Numbered from the stretch's first letter, positions 25,699 to 34,077 are shown. The stretch: DNA of 64,000 bases from Spelaeicoccus albus (GCF_013409065.1 NZ_JACBZP010000001.1:2170001-2234000); one strand, 5' to 3'. A program made the numbers and translations. The notes: generated by a model not told the origin, from the sequence alone.

Positions 25699-26883
25699 GT
25701 GGACGCTACCGAACTTCTCGTATTCATCATTGTCTTCGTCGTCGTGGTGGCGGGTGTCGCCACGACGCTCGTCACCGGCGCCAAGCGGCGTGCCAAGAGC
25801 GCGCTGCAACGCCGGCCCCGTGGCGGCACTGCGACCGCCGAGGACGAGTCCGGCACGGTTCAAGAAGAGCGTGCCGCCGGTGACGAATCCGCCTCGGAGC
25901 CCGGCGACACACTGACCGCGCCGACCGAACCGGCCCCTCTCGAAACACCCACCGAGCCGCGAACCAGGCTGGCACGCCTGCGCGCCCGTTTGGCGAAGTC
26001 CAACTCGGGCCTGGGCCGTGGGTTGCTGGCGTTGTTGTCCCGGGACACGCTTGACGAAGAGACGTGGGAAGAGATCGAGGACACGCTGCTCCTTGCCGAT
26101 GTGGGCGTCGACCCGACCACCGAACTCGTCGACACGCTACGCGAACGAGTCCGCGTGCTCGGCACGAAGGAGCCCGACCAGCTGCGCGCCCTGCTGCGCG
26201 AAGAGCTCATTAAACTCGTCGACCCGACGATGGAGCGCGAACTGAGCGTCACGGCCGCGCCGGGCCGGCCCGCCGTCGTCCTCGTCGTCGGCGTGAACGG
26301 CACCGGAAAGACCACGACCGTCGGCAAGCTTGCCCGCGTACTCGTGGCGGAGGACAAGGACGTCGTGCTGGGCGCGGCCGATACATTCCGAGCCGCCGCC
26401 GCCGATCAGCTGCAGACGTGGGGCGAACGCGTCGGCGTGCCCACGGTTCGTTCGGACAAGGAAGGTGCCGACCCGGCGTCCGTGGCGCACGACGCAGTGC
26501 GTGCCGGCATCGACGGCGAATCGGACGTCGTACTGATCGACACCGCCGGGAGGCTGCAGAACAAGGTCGGGCTCATGGATCAGCTCGGCAAGGTCAAGCG
26601 CGTGGCCGAACGGGCGCTGGACGGCGGCACGATCGATGAAGTGCTGCTGGTGCTCGATGCGACGACGGGCCAGAACGGGATGCAGCAGGCCAAGGTCTTT
26701 TCCGAAGTCGTCGACATCAGCGGGATCGTGCTGACCAAATTGGACGGAACGGCGAAGGGCGGCATAGTCGTCGCGGTCCAGCGGGCGCTCGGCGTCCCCG
26801 TGAAGTTGATCGGTCTGGGAGAAGGGCCCGACGACCTGGCCCCGTTCACTGCCGAAGAATTCGTCGACGCGCTGCTGGACTGA
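25699..26883 (+). CDS. ftsY: Signal recognition particle receptor FtsY
   Basis: The 394-residue GTPase docks ribosome-SRP complexes at the membrane. It has an N-terminal membrane segment (LLVFIIVFVVVVAGVATTL), an acidic linker, and the NG domain: G1 GVNGTGKTTTVGK near 198-210, DTFRAAAADQLQ, DTAGRLQNK and the TKLDGTAKGG guanine-specificity block. The membrane anchor is usual in actinobacteria. The GTG start includes the anchor. A long hairpin repeat cluster (26906-27009) follows the gene before ffh. Confidence 0.96.
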   Translation: MDATELLVFIIVFVVVVAGVATTLVTGAKRRAKSALQRRPRGGTATAEDESGTVQEERAAGDESASEPGDTLTAPTEPAPLETPTEPRTRLARLRARLAKSNSGLGRGLLALLSRDTLDEETWEEIEDTLLLADVGVDPTTELVDTLRERVRVLGTKEPDQLRALLREELIKLVDPTMERELSVTAAPGRPAVVLVVGVNGTGKTTTVGKLARVLVAEDKDVVLGAADTFRAAAADQLQTWGERVGVPTVRSDKEGADPASVAHDAVRAGIDGESDVVLIDTAGRLQNKVGLMDQLGKVKRVAERALDGGTIDEVLLVLDATTGQNGMQQAKVFSEVVDISGIVLTKLDGTAKGGIVVAVQRALGVPVKLIGLGEGPDDLAPFTAEEFVDALLD

Positions 26884-26905
26884 CCCGCCCGCGCGCCTCA
26901 CCTTC

Positions 26906-26968
26906 CGCCGAGTGGTGGCGAATGGCTGCGAAATCGCCGATTTCGCAGCCGTTCGCCACCACTCGGCG
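26906..26968. repeat. Long intergenic hairpin repeat, copy 1
   Basis: Two 30-base arms (26906-26935 and 26939-26968) are complementary except for one T-G pair and flank a 3-base loop GCC. The outer arm reads CGCCGAGTGGTGGCGAA. The same element, with compensating base changes, occurs after proS at 58362-58424. No T-run follows, so it is not a standard terminator. Confidence 0.85.
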
Positions 26969-26987
26969 AAGTGCGAGGGGGCATAAC

Positions 26988-27009
26988 AGCCGTTCGCCAC
27001 CACTCGGCG
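26988..27009. repeat. Lone arm of the hairpin repeat
   Basis: These 22 bases repeat the right arm 26947-26968 exactly, 41 bases further on, and could pair with the left arm of copy 1 as an alternative. They end about 57 bases before the ffh -10 box. Confidence 0.8.
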
Positions 27010-27040
27010 CAGCGTTTTCCTCGCGGCTGTCGCGGCGCGA

Positions 27041-27071
27041 TTGGAGGGGCCGGGCCCGGCGATTGTAGGCT
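27041..27071 (+). promoter_or_regulatory. ffh promoter (leaderless)
   Basis: TTGGAG at 27041-27046 and TAGGCT at 27066-27071 are 19 bases apart. The -10 box ends 6 bases before the ffh ATG. Confidence 0.5.
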
Positions 27072-27077
27072 TGAGGA

Positions 27078-28661
27078 ATGTTCAATTCGCTTTCCGACCG
27101 TCTCACGACGACGTTCAAGAATCTTCGCGGCAAGGGCCGGCTGTCCGAGGCCGACGTCGATGCGACGATTCGCGAGATCAGGCGTGCTCTGCTGGACGCG
27201 GACGTCGCGCTGCCGGTTGTGCGCGGATTCACCGGGAAAGTGCGTGAACGGGCGCTGTCGGCCGAGGTCTCGGCAGCGCTGAATCCGGCTCAGCAGATCG
27301 TCAAGATCGTCAACGACCAGCTGGTCGAGGTCCTCGGAGGGGAAACACGGCGGCTTCAATTCGCCAAAAACCCGCCCACCGTCATCATGCTGGCCGGCCT
27401 GCAAGGCGCCGGTAAGACGACCCTGGCCGGCAAGCTCGGCAAATACCTGGCGGCCGAGGGGCACACGCCGCTGCTGGTGGCCAGCGACCTCCAACGGCCG
27501 AATGCCGTCACGCAGCTGCAGGTGGTCGGCGAACGGGCGGGCGTGCCGGTTTACGCCCCCGAGCCGGGCAACGGCATCGGCGATCCGATCGCCGTGGCCG
27601 AAGGCGGAGTCCGGCATGCCGTGGAGAAGCAGCACGACATAGTCATCGTGGACACTGCCGGCCGGCTCGGTATCGATGAAGAACTGATGCAGCAGGCGGC
27701 CGACATCCGCAATGCGGTGACGCCCGACGAGGTGCTGTTCGTCATCGACGCCATGATCGGCCAAGATGCCGTGCGCACGGCCGAAGCCTTCGCGGACGGC
27801 GTCGGATTCACCGGCGTCGTCTTGTCGAAGCTGGACGGCGATGCCCGCGGCGGCGCCGCACTGTCCGTTGCCGAAGTCACCGGTAAGCCCGTCATGTTCG
27901 CATCCACGGGTGAGAATCTTGGCGATTTCGAGCCGTTCCACCCCGACCGGATGGCGTCACGCATCCTCGACATGGGCGATGTGCTCACGCTCATCGAACA
28001 GGCCGAGAAGGCGTTCGACCAAGACGAAGCCGAAAAGATGGCGGCGAAGATCACCTCAGGTGAAGACTTCGACCTCAACGACTTCCTCAAGCAAATGGCG
28101 AGCCTGCGCAATATGGGCTCGTTGAAGAAGATGATCGCCATGATGCCGGGCGCCGCGTCGATCCGCGAGCAGCTCGACAACTTCGACGAACGGGAAGTCG
28201 ACAGGGTCGAGGCGATCGTGCGGTCGATGACTCCTGCCGAACGCACTAATCCGAAGCTCCTCAACGGCTCGCGCCGCTCCCGCATCGCCCGGGGCTCGGG
28301 AGTCACGGTGACGGATGTCAACCAGCTGATGGAACGCTTCGGCCAGGCCCAAAAGATGATGCGCCAAATGCGCGGCGGCGGAGGCGGCATGCCCGGTATG
28401 GGTGGTATGCCCGGAATGGGCGGCGGCATGCCCGGTATGGGCGGCCTGCCGGGCGGTAAGAAATCGAAGGGTAAGTCGTCGTCCTCGAAGAAGAAAAAGG
28501 GCAAATCGGGCAATCCGGCCAAGCGGGCCATGGAAGAGCGCGGCGAAAAGACGAAGCCCGCCCCCGTCCAGGACGGTTCGGCATTCGGGTCCGATGAGCC
28601 AAAGGACGCGTTCGACCCGGCCAATCTGCCGGACGGATTCGGCAAGTTCCTCGGCCGGTAG
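27078..28661 (+). CDS. ffh: Signal recognition particle protein Ffh
   Basis: The 527-residue GTPase binds signal sequences and 4.5S/SRP RNA and delivers ribosomes to FtsY. The N domain starts MFNSLSDRLTTTFKNLRGKG. The G domain has GLQGAGKTTLAGKL near residues 107-120, DTAGRLGIDEEL and SKLDGDARGGAAL, and the M domain (about 310-440) has the methionine-rich signal-binding and RNA-binding helices (SRRSRIARGSG). The C-terminus is extended by Gly-Met-Pro repeats (GMPGMGG, 28386-28455) and a lysine-rich segment. Its start directly follows a TAGGCT box. Confidence 0.97.
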   Translation: MFNSLSDRLTTTFKNLRGKGRLSEADVDATIREIRRALLDADVALPVVRGFTGKVRERALSAEVSAALNPAQQIVKIVNDQLVEVLGGETRRLQFAKNPPTVIMLAGLQGAGKTTLAGKLGKYLAAEGHTPLLVASDLQRPNAVTQLQVVGERAGVPVYAPEPGNGIGDPIAVAEGGVRHAVEKQHDIVIVDTAGRLGIDEELMQQAADIRNAVTPDEVLFVIDAMIGQDAVRTAEAFADGVGFTGVVLSKLDGDARGGAALSVAEVTGKPVMFASTGENLGDFEPFHPDRMASRILDMGDVLTLIEQAEKAFDQDEAEKMAAKITSGEDFDLNDFLKQMASLRNMGSLKKMIAMMPGAASIREQLDNFDEREVDRVEAIVRSMTPAERTNPKLLNGSRRSRIARGSGVTVTDVNQLMERFGQAQKMMRQMRGGGGGMPGMGGMPGMGGGMPGMGGLPGGKKSKGKSSSSKKKKGKSGNPAKRAMEERGEKTKPAPVQDGSAFGSDEPKDAFDPANLPDGFGKFLGR

Positions 28662-28844
28662 CGTCCGGGCGTTCAAGGAAAGTTGGGCAATTGTCTGCCC
28701 ATCTGGCACAATTATTCAGTACTCGCGCGGGCCCGGGCCCTCTCACCCGGAACCGCGTCGCGTCCAAGTAGCTGGCCGTCCCGTCCAACCCCACGGATCC
28801 GACGTGCAGCTCGACACTGACAAGAACCAGGAGACACCACCCAA

Positions 28845-29306
28845 GTGGCAGTCAAAATTCGTTTGAAGCGATTCGGCAAGATTCGCAGCCCCTTTTACCG
28901 CGTCGTCATCATGGACAGCCGCCAAAAGCGTGACGGCCGCTCGATTGAAGAGATCGGTCTGTATCACCCGCTGCGCGAGCCGTCGCTGATCGAGATCGAT
29001 TCCGATCGCGCTCAGTACTGGCTCGGCGTTGGCGCCCAGCCGAGCGAGCAGGTCTTGGCATTGCTCAAGATCACCGGCGATTGGCAGAAGTTCAAGGGGC
29101 TCCCGGGCGCCGAAGGCACTCTGCGTCGTCCGGAGGAAAAGAAGCCGTTCGAAGCTCCGGAAAGCAGCTCTGCTCCGAAGGAAGCCGTCACGCCGAAGTC
29201 CAAGAAGGCCGAAAAGCCCGAGGAAAAGGCCGAGGACAAGGCCGAGGAAAAGCCGGCCGACGAGAAGGCGGCTGCGGAGCCTTCCGAAACCGGCGCCGAG
29301 GCGTAA
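28845..29306 (+). CDS. rpsP: 30S ribosomal protein S16
   Basis: The first 80 or so residues of this 153-residue protein are S16 of the small subunit: [24 protein letters not shown] and [13 protein letters not shown]. The remaining half is an acidic-basic Glu/Lys/Ala tail ([16 protein letters not shown]), an extension common in actinobacteria. The GTG start gives the conserved N-terminus. The 183-base upstream region has TTGGGC (28683-28688) and CACAAT (28707-28712) as a weak promoter candidate and a leader of over 100 bases. khpA follows after 3 bases. Confidence 0.96.
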   Translation: MAVKIRLKRFGKIRSPFYRVVIMDSRQKRDGRSIEEIGLYHPLREPSLIEIDSDRAQYWLGVGAQPSEQVLALLKITGDWQKFKGLPGAEGTLRRPEEKKPFEAPESSSAPKEAVTPKSKKAEKPEEKAEDKAEEKPADEKAAAEPSETGAEA

Positions 29307-29309
29307 CCG

Positions 29310-29543
29310 ATGCTTGGTGAGGCTCTCGAGCATCTGGTCAAGGGGATCGTCGATAATCCGGACGACGTGCGGGTACGGCCCAAGGACCTGCGCCGCGGCC
29401 AGTTGCTGGAAGTTCACGTGCACCCGGACGATCTCGGCCGCGTGATCGGCCGCTCCGGTCGCACCGCCAAGGCATTGCGCGCCGTGATCGGTGCGCTGGC
29501 CGACGGCGAGCCGGTCAGGGTCGACCTGATGGAAGCGCGCTAA
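29310..29543 (+). CDS. khpA: KH-domain RNA-binding protein
   Basis: The 77-residue protein is a single KH domain. The GxxG RNA-contact loop is GRSGRTAKALR, and the start LGEALEHLVKGIVDNPDDV is typical of KhpA/YlqC, which in other bacteria acts with KhpB in RNA metabolism and cell elongation. Its place between rpsP and rimM is conserved. A strong terminator-like hairpin follows it. Confidence 0.92.
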   Translation: MLGEALEHLVKGIVDNPDDVRVRPKDLRRGQLLEVHVHPDDLGRVIGRSGRTAKALRAVIGALADGEPVRVDLMEAR

Positions 29544-29560
29544 ACGCCAAGCAAACCCGA

Positions 29561-29615
29561 TGACGGCCTTGGATCCGCCGGATGCACATCCGCCGGAGGC
29601 AAGGCCGTCATTTTT
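29561..29615 (+). terminator. Terminator between khpA and rimM
   Basis: TGACGGCCTTG (29561-29571) pairs perfectly with CAAGGCCGTCA (29600-29610) and is followed directly by TTTTT. The loop region holds two copies of ATCCGCCGGA. It would end or attenuate rpsP-khpA transcription before rimM. Confidence 0.8.
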
Positions 29616-29653
29616 CGTCCCGGAAGAATCCAGCTCGACAGAAAAGAGCCCAG

Positions 29654-30175
29654 ATGAACGTAGTGGCCAGGATCGGCCGGCCGCACGGCATCCGCGGTGA
29701 AGTGAGCGTCGAGGTGCTCACCGACATGCCGCGCGAGCAATTCGTCGTCGGCGCCGAATTCGCCACCGAGCCGGATATCGGCGGATTGCACCTGACCTCG
29801 GCCCGTTACGGCAACGGCCGGCTGCTGCTCGCCTTCGAGGAGATAACGGACCGGACGAGGGCCGAGGAAATTCGCAACACCCGCCTCCTGGCCGCCTCGA
29901 TCGATGCCGAAGACGACGACGCGTGGGATCCGGCCCAGCTCGTCGGCCTGACTGCGAAGCTGGCGTCCGACGGCAGCATCGTCGGCACAGTGGCCCGGCT
30001 CGAACACGGGCCGGCGCAGGACCTACTCGTCGTCAGCGAGCCGTCCGGGGCCGAGGCCCTTGTCCCGTTCGTGCACGCGATCGTTCCGGTCGTCGACATC
30101 GAAGCGGGGAATGTGCTGCTCGACCCGCCCGGCGGTTTGCTGACGGACGGCGATCGGTCCGGAAACGACGTCTGA
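29654..30175 (+). CDS. rimM: 16S rRNA processing protein RimM
   Basis: The 173-residue factor assists maturation of the 30S head by binding S19. The N-terminal [22 protein letters not shown], the [21 protein letters not shown] segment and the PRC-barrel part ending [26 protein letters not shown] are all family hallmarks. ATG 29654 is used because it gives this N-terminus and lies after the terminator. trmD starts after one base. Confidence 0.95.
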   Translation: MNVVARIGRPHGIRGEVSVEVLTDMPREQFVVGAEFATEPDIGGLHLTSARYGNGRLLLAFEEITDRTRAEEIRNTRLLAASIDAEDDDAWDPAQLVGLTAKLASDGSIVGTVARLEHGPAQDLLVVSEPSGAEALVPFVHAIVPVVDIEAGNVLLDPPGGLLTDGDRSGNDV

Positions 30176-30176
30176 C

Positions 30177-30962
30177 ATGCGCTTTGACGTCGTCACGATC
30201 TTCCCGGACTACCTGGCACCGCTGAACCTGTCGCTCATCGGCAAGGCCCGGGCCAAGGGACTCATCGATCTGCGCGTGCACGACCTGCGCGATTTCACCA
30301 CCGACCGCCACCGCACCGTCGACGACACCCCGTACGGCGGCGGCGCCGGGATGGTCATGCGCCCGGAGCCCTGGGGCGAGGCCATCGACCACGTACTCGC
30401 CTCGAGCACCCGGCCGGAGTCGGCGCCGACACTCGTCGTGCCGAGCCCGGCCGGTGTGCCGTTCACCCAGGAACTGGCCAAGACTTTGGCGCGCACCGAA
30501 TGGGTGGCGTTTGCGTGCGGCCGGTACGAGGGCATCGACGAACGGGTGCTGGATGACGCCCGTCAGCGCATCCGTGTCATGCCGGTGAGCCTCGGCGACT
30601 ACGTGTTGAACGGCGGCGAGGTGGCGGTCATGGCGATGATCGAGGCCATGGGACGGCTCGTGCCCGGGGTCATCGGCAACCCGGAATCCCTCGTGGAGGA
30701 GTCCCACGAAGCAGGCATGCTGGAATATCCGGTGTACACGAAACCCGGCACGTGGCGCGGCAGGGCGGTGCCCGATGTCCTGCTGTCGGGTAATCACGCG
30801 GCGATCGCCCGCTGGCGGCGGGACGAAGCGTTGTCTCGCACGGCCGAGCGGCGTCCGGACCTGATTGACGGCGCGCCGTCCGCGCAGTTCGACGAGTCCG
30901 ATCTTGCCGCGCTGGCCCGATTGGGATGGAAGCCGGACGGCGACGTGCTGCGCCGCGGCTGA
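30177..30962 (+). CDS. trmD: tRNA (guanine-N1-)-methyltransferase
   Basis: The 261-residue knotted SPOUT enzyme makes m1G37 in tRNAs, which prevents frameshifting. The start [40 protein letters not shown] and the knot region [20 protein letters not shown], which binds SAM, are intact. It is packed against rimM. The C-terminal domain ends normally, and a 201-base leader region to rplS follows. Confidence 0.96.
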   Translation: MRFDVVTIFPDYLAPLNLSLIGKARAKGLIDLRVHDLRDFTTDRHRTVDDTPYGGGAGMVMRPEPWGEAIDHVLASSTRPESAPTLVVPSPAGVPFTQELAKTLARTEWVAFACGRYEGIDERVLDDARQRIRVMPVSLGDYVLNGGEVAVMAMIEAMGRLVPGVIGNPESLVEESHEAGMLEYPVYTKPGTWRGRAVPDVLLSGNHAAIARWRRDEALSRTAERRPDLIDGAPSAQFDESDLAALARLGWKPDGDVLRRG

Positions 30963-31163
30963 CGATTTCTGTCCGCGGCCCGATTTATGGCAGAATGACT
31001 AATCGTGCCTATGGGTTGCGCCCTGCCATGGGGGAGCCGGCAATCGCACGCCGCAGACGCTTGCGGCATAGGCAAATATTTTTCGCTAGCCCGGTCGGGA
31101 CGTTCGGTCCCGGGCGGACGGATCACATCAGGTGACCTGTGGCACCTGGAAGGAAGAGACAAC
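30963..31163 (+). other. rplS leader region
   Basis: The 201 bases before rplS contain CAGAAT (30991-30996) as a possible -10 box. A GCCGCA/TGCGGC hairpin (31050-31067) is followed 11 bases later by a T-run (31079-31083), and a CGGGAC/GTCCCG hairpin lies near 31095-31111. The arrangement could be an attenuator for L19 synthesis. A short open frame starting at 31005 reads in frame into rplS but lacks family similarity. Confidence 0.4.
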
Positions 31164-31505
31164 ATGCAGAAGCTCGACGCGCTTGACGCAGCATCGCTCA
31201 AGCAGGACATTCCAGAATTCCGCGCCGGCGACACCCTGAAGGTGCACGTCAAGGTCGTTGAAGGCACCCGCTCGCGCGTGCAGGTCTTCCAGGGCCTCGT
31301 TATCCGCCGTCACGGCGCCGGCGTTCGCGAGACCTTCACGGTCCGCAAGATCAGCTTCGGCGTCGGAGTGGAGCGCACCTTCCCGGTCCACTCGCCGGTC
31401 ATCGACAAGATCGAGCTGGTCTCCCGCGGCGCCGTCCGCCGCGCCAAGCTCTACTACCTGCGCGGCCTGCACGGCAAGGCCGCCAAGATTCGCGAGAAGC
31501 GCTAA
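31164..31505 (+). CDS. rplS: 50S ribosomal protein L19
   Basis: The 113-residue protein is L19 at the subunit interface. [23 protein letters not shown], the [16 protein letters not shown] core and the C-terminal [20 protein letters not shown] are diagnostic. ATG 31164 follows GGAAGGAAGAG at normal spacing. A strong hairpin terminator lies 26 bases after the stop, inside the next gene. Confidence 0.97.
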   Translation: MQKLDALDAASLKQDIPEFRAGDTLKVHVKVVEGTRSRVQVFQGLVIRRHGAGVRETFTVRKISFGVGVERTFPVHSPVIDKIELVSRGAVRRAKLYYLRGLHGKAAKIREKR

Positions 31506-31511
31506 GGCTAG

Positions 31512-32192
31512 TTGCCCGGCAACACGTCAGAGAAAACCCCCAGCGGAAATCCGCGGGGGTTTTCTTGGCGGCGCACTTTCCTCTTCTTCGCGGTCTGTAT
31601 CGTCGTGGCGGCCCTGGTTCGCGGATTTCTCATCCAGATGTACATGATCCCGTCGGGATCGATGGAGCCCACCTTGGACGTCGGCGATCATATCGCCGTC
31701 TACCGGCAGTCCTATCTGACGCATCCGCCGCGGCGCGGCGACGTCGTCGTGTTCGACGGGCGCGGCACGTTCTACCCGAACCGGGTCGAGCCGACGGGAC
31801 TGAAGGCCGTCGGCACCGAAATCGGCTCCTGGTTCGGCCTGGCGAACCGCAATGCGTATATCGTCAAACGCGTCATCGGCGTCGGCGGCGACCACGTGCG
31901 CTGTTGCAACACTGCCGGCAAGATCGTCGTGAACGGGAACCCGGTCAATGAGCCTTACATCATGCCGGGCAACGCGCCGAGCGCCGGCAAATTCAACGTC
32001 AAGGTTCCGCCCGGCCACCTGTGGTTGATGGGCGACCATCGCAGTGATTCCGCAGACTCCCGCGCACACTTGGGCGACCCCGGCGGGGGCATGCTGCCCG
32101 ACTCGCGAGTGGTCGGTAAGGTGGTATTACGCATTTGGCCGCCCAGTCGGTTCGGCTCCATCGACCACGGCGGAGATCGCCGTGCCGGTTGA
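31512..32192 (+). CDS. lepB: Signal peptidase I (first of two)
   Basis: The 226-residue membrane protease removes signal peptides at the outer face of the membrane. One N-terminal membrane segment (FLFFAVCIVVAALVRGFLI) precedes the catalytic serine S50 in PSGSMEPTL and lysine K119 in IVKRVIG; GDHRSDSADSR follows. The only usable start is TTG 31512, because a stop codon lies immediately upstream and no ATG or GTG occurs before the membrane segment. No good ribosome binding site is seen. Codons 7-18 form the terminator hairpin of rplS, so expression is likely limited by read-through. A paralogue follows. Confidence 0.88.
   Translation: MPGNTSEKTPSGNPRGFSWRRTFLFFAVCIVVAALVRGFLIQMYMIPSGSMEPTLDVGDHIAVYRQSYLTHPPRRGDVVVFDGRGTFYPNRVEPTGLKAVGTEIGSWFGLANRNAYIVKRVIGVGGDHVRCCNTAGKIVVNGNPVNEPYIMPGNAPSAGKFNVKVPPGHLWLMGDHRSDSADSRAHLGDPGGGMLPDSRVVGKVVLRIWPPSRFGSIDHGGDRRAG
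31531..31565 (+). terminator. Terminator of rplS, inside the lepB reading frame
   Basis: AGAAAACCCCC (31531-31541) pairs perfectly with GGGGGTTTTCT (31555-31565). An inner GCGG/CCGC stem extends it to about 15 pairs around an AAAT loop. The arms end in A and T runs, so it could act in both directions. It lies wholly within codons 7-18 of the first signal peptidase gene. Confidence 0.85.
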
Positions 32193-32249
32193 CCGACGCC
32201 GCATCCAATTTCGCCGACCGACGGCGCGACGACAACAGGGGGACACCGC

Positions 32250-32936
32250 GTGGACGCAGAGGTGAACTCCGAACGCGAGGAAAAGCCGGGCAACTCGTTT
32301 CTCGGCTGGCTGCGGGAAATTGCGTTCGTGATAGTCGCGGCGCTCATCCTCTCGTTCCTCATCAAGCTCTTCTTGATGCGCGCGTTCTACATTCCCAGCG
32401 AATCCATGATGAACACTCTCGACGTCAACGACCGCATCATGGTCAGCGAGCTCACGCCCCGGTTCTTCGACTTGGAACGCGGCGACGTCGTCGTCTTCAA
32501 CGATCCCGGCGGCTGGCTCTCGCCTGCCGACAAGCCGCAGCACGAATGGTGGCGGACGGCGCTCATGTACGTGGGCCTGTACCCGCAGAACGCGGGGGAG
32601 CAGGTGGTCAAACGCATCATCGGAATGCCCGGCGACCGGGTCAAATGCTGTTCGCCGCAGGGGCGGATCGTCGTCAACGGCACTCCCATCAAGGAGACGT
32701 ACCTGCCGCCCGGCATGGCGCCGTCGCAAAAGAAGTTCAACGTGAAGGTGCCGGCCGGCCACCTGTGGGTGATGGGCGACAACCGTTCGAACTCGGCCGA
32801 TTCGCGTTATCCCGGGCACGGGGCGATCCCGGAGGACGACGTCGTCGGCAGAGTCTTCCTCATCAACTGGCCGCTCGATCGCATACGCATCCTGCACACG
32901 CCGTCCGCGGTCTTCGCCAAGGTACCCAATCCATGA
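32250..32936 (+). CDS. lepB: Signal peptidase I (second of two)
   Basis: The 228-residue protein is a second type I signal peptidase with one N-terminal membrane segment (IAFVIVAALILSFLIKLFLM), catalytic serine S52 in IPSESMMNTL, lysine K121 in VVKRIIGMPGD and the conserved MGDNRSNSADSRY box. It resembles its upstream neighbour throughout, which suggests local duplication. The GTG start follows CAGGGGGACA at suitable distance. The stop overlaps the rnhB start (ATGA). Division of labour between the two is unknown. Confidence 0.93.
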   Translation: MDAEVNSEREEKPGNSFLGWLREIAFVIVAALILSFLIKLFLMRAFYIPSESMMNTLDVNDRIMVSELTPRFFDLERGDVVVFNDPGGWLSPADKPQHEWWRTALMYVGLYPQNAGEQVVKRIIGMPGDRVKCCSPQGRIVVNGTPIKETYLPPGMAPSQKKFNVKVPAGHLWVMGDNRSNSADSRYPGHGAIPEDDVVGRVFLINWPLDRIRILHTPSAVFAKVPNP

Positions 32937-33658
32937 CGGGGGCACAGGCGCCGACCCTCGACGTCGAGCGCGAGCTGATGCGCGGCGGTTTCCGCTTCAT
33001 CGCCGGCATGGACGAAGTCGGTCGAGGTGCGCTTGCCGGACCGGTATCGGTCGGCGTCGTCATGATCGACGCGACCTGCGCCTCGGTGTTGCCCGGCGTG
33101 CGCGATTCGAAACTGCTCAGCGCAGCCCAACGCGAGGCATTGATCTCCGACATTGAAAAATGGTGCGTGTCCTCGGCCGTCGGCCACGCCGGCCCGGCCG
33201 ACATCGACCGGATGGGCATCACCCGCGCACTCGGCCTGGCCGGACGGCGGGCCCTTGCCGAGTTGGACGCCGTGCCGGACGTCGTCCTGCTCGACGGAAA
33301 CGCCGATTGGCTATCCGGGCGCGGCGTCCAGCTCGGGCTGGCAGAAGCCGCCGAGTCGGCGGGCGCCGCTGACGGGGATGACGGACGTCTGCCCCCGGTG
33401 CGCACCCGCGTGAAAGCCGACCTCACCTCGGTCACGGTCGGCGCGGCCAGCGTGCTGGCCAAGGTGTGCCGCGATGCGTTGATGGCCGGGCTTGCGCCGG
33501 AATTCCCGCACTTCGACTGGCAGCTCAACAAGGGGTACGGCACCGCCGCGCACCGCGCCATGATCTCCCGGCACGGGCCGTGCCGACATCACCGGACAAG
33601 TTGGCGGCTGCCTTCATCGGCGGGCCGGGATGCGTTGCCCACGGCCGGCGAGGCATGA
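32933..33658 (+). CDS. rnhB: Ribonuclease HII
   Basis: The 241-residue enzyme cuts RNA in RNA-DNA hybrids and removes misincorporated ribonucleotides. The N-terminal FIAGMDEVGRGALAGPV carries the first catalytic Asp and Glu, and RDSKLLSAAQRE, VLLDGNADWL and VKADLTSVTVGAASVLAKVCRD supply the others. An acidic, low-complexity stretch near residues 140-152 (EAAESAGAADGDDG) is an insert. It overlaps the second lepB and ends 7 bases before the DUF2469 gene. Confidence 0.94.
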   Translation: MTGAQAPTLDVERELMRGGFRFIAGMDEVGRGALAGPVSVGVVMIDATCASVLPGVRDSKLLSAAQREALISDIEKWCVSSAVGHAGPADIDRMGITRALGLAGRRALAELDAVPDVVLLDGNADWLSGRGVQLGLAEAAESAGAADGDDGRLPPVRTRVKADLTSVTVGAASVLAKVCRDALMAGLAPEFPHFDWQLNKGYGTAAHRAMISRHGPCRHHRTSWRLPSSAGRDALPTAGEA

Positions 33659-33659
33659 T
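33654..33659 (+). promoter_or_regulatory. -10 box of the DUF2469 gene (leaderless)
   Basis: CATGAT lies 6 bases before the GTG start and overlaps the rnhB stop codon. No ribosome binding site is present. Confidence 0.4.
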
Positions 33660-33665
33660 GAGACT

Positions 33666-33986
33666 GTGAGCACCGAGGATCTCGAGAACTACGAAACCGA
33701 TATGGAGCTCAAGCTCTATCGGGAGTACCGGGACGTCGTCGGCCTATTCAGCTACGTGGTCGAAACCGAGCGGCGTTTTTACCTGGCCAACCATGTCGAC
33801 CTGCAAGCGCGCAGCGATCACGGCGGCGAGATCTATTTCGAGCTGACGCTGCGCGACGCGTGGGTCTGGGACGTGTATCGCTCGGCCCGGTTCGTCAAGG
33901 TCGTGCGAGTTGTGACCTTCAAGGACGTCAACGTCGAAGAGCTGGCGCAAAGCGATCTCGAAGTGCCCAAGACGCTCGACGACTGA
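33666..33986 (+). CDS. DUF2469 family protein
   Basis: This 106-residue acidic protein belongs to the highly conserved actinobacterial DUF2469 family: YETDMELKLYREYRDVVGLF, VVETERRFYLANHVDL and ARFVKVVRVVTFKDVNVEEL. Its function is unknown. The position between rnhB and yraN is conserved in actinobacteria. GTG 33666 gives the family N-terminus, and a CATGAT box at leaderless spacing lies just before it. Confidence 0.9.
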   Translation: MSTEDLENYETDMELKLYREYRDVVGLFSYVVETERRFYLANHVDLQARSDHGGEIYFELTLRDAWVWDVYRSARFVKVVRVVTFKDVNVEELAQSDLEVPKTLDD

Positions 33987-34040
33987 CGAAGGCCACTGCC
34001 GTGCCTCCCGCCGTCGCGCGGGGGCTCGGGGACGACACTT

Positions 34041-34077
34041 GCGTCCACAACCGGGGCGGCGCCCGCGGTTATCCACA
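34041..34077. promoter_or_regulatory. Paired DnaA-box-like element, site 1
   Basis: TTATCCACA at 34069-34077 is a perfect DnaA box. The related GCGTCCACA lies at 34041-34049, 28 bases away start to start and in the same orientation. The same pair with the same spacing occurs on the opposite strand at 39332-39368. It lies in the 159-base gap before yraN. Confidence 0.55.

Noticed and set aside
31005-31163. Extended N-terminus for L19
   Set aside because: L19 begins at [15 protein letters not shown]; the extension lacks conservation and a ribosome binding site sits directly before ATG 31164.
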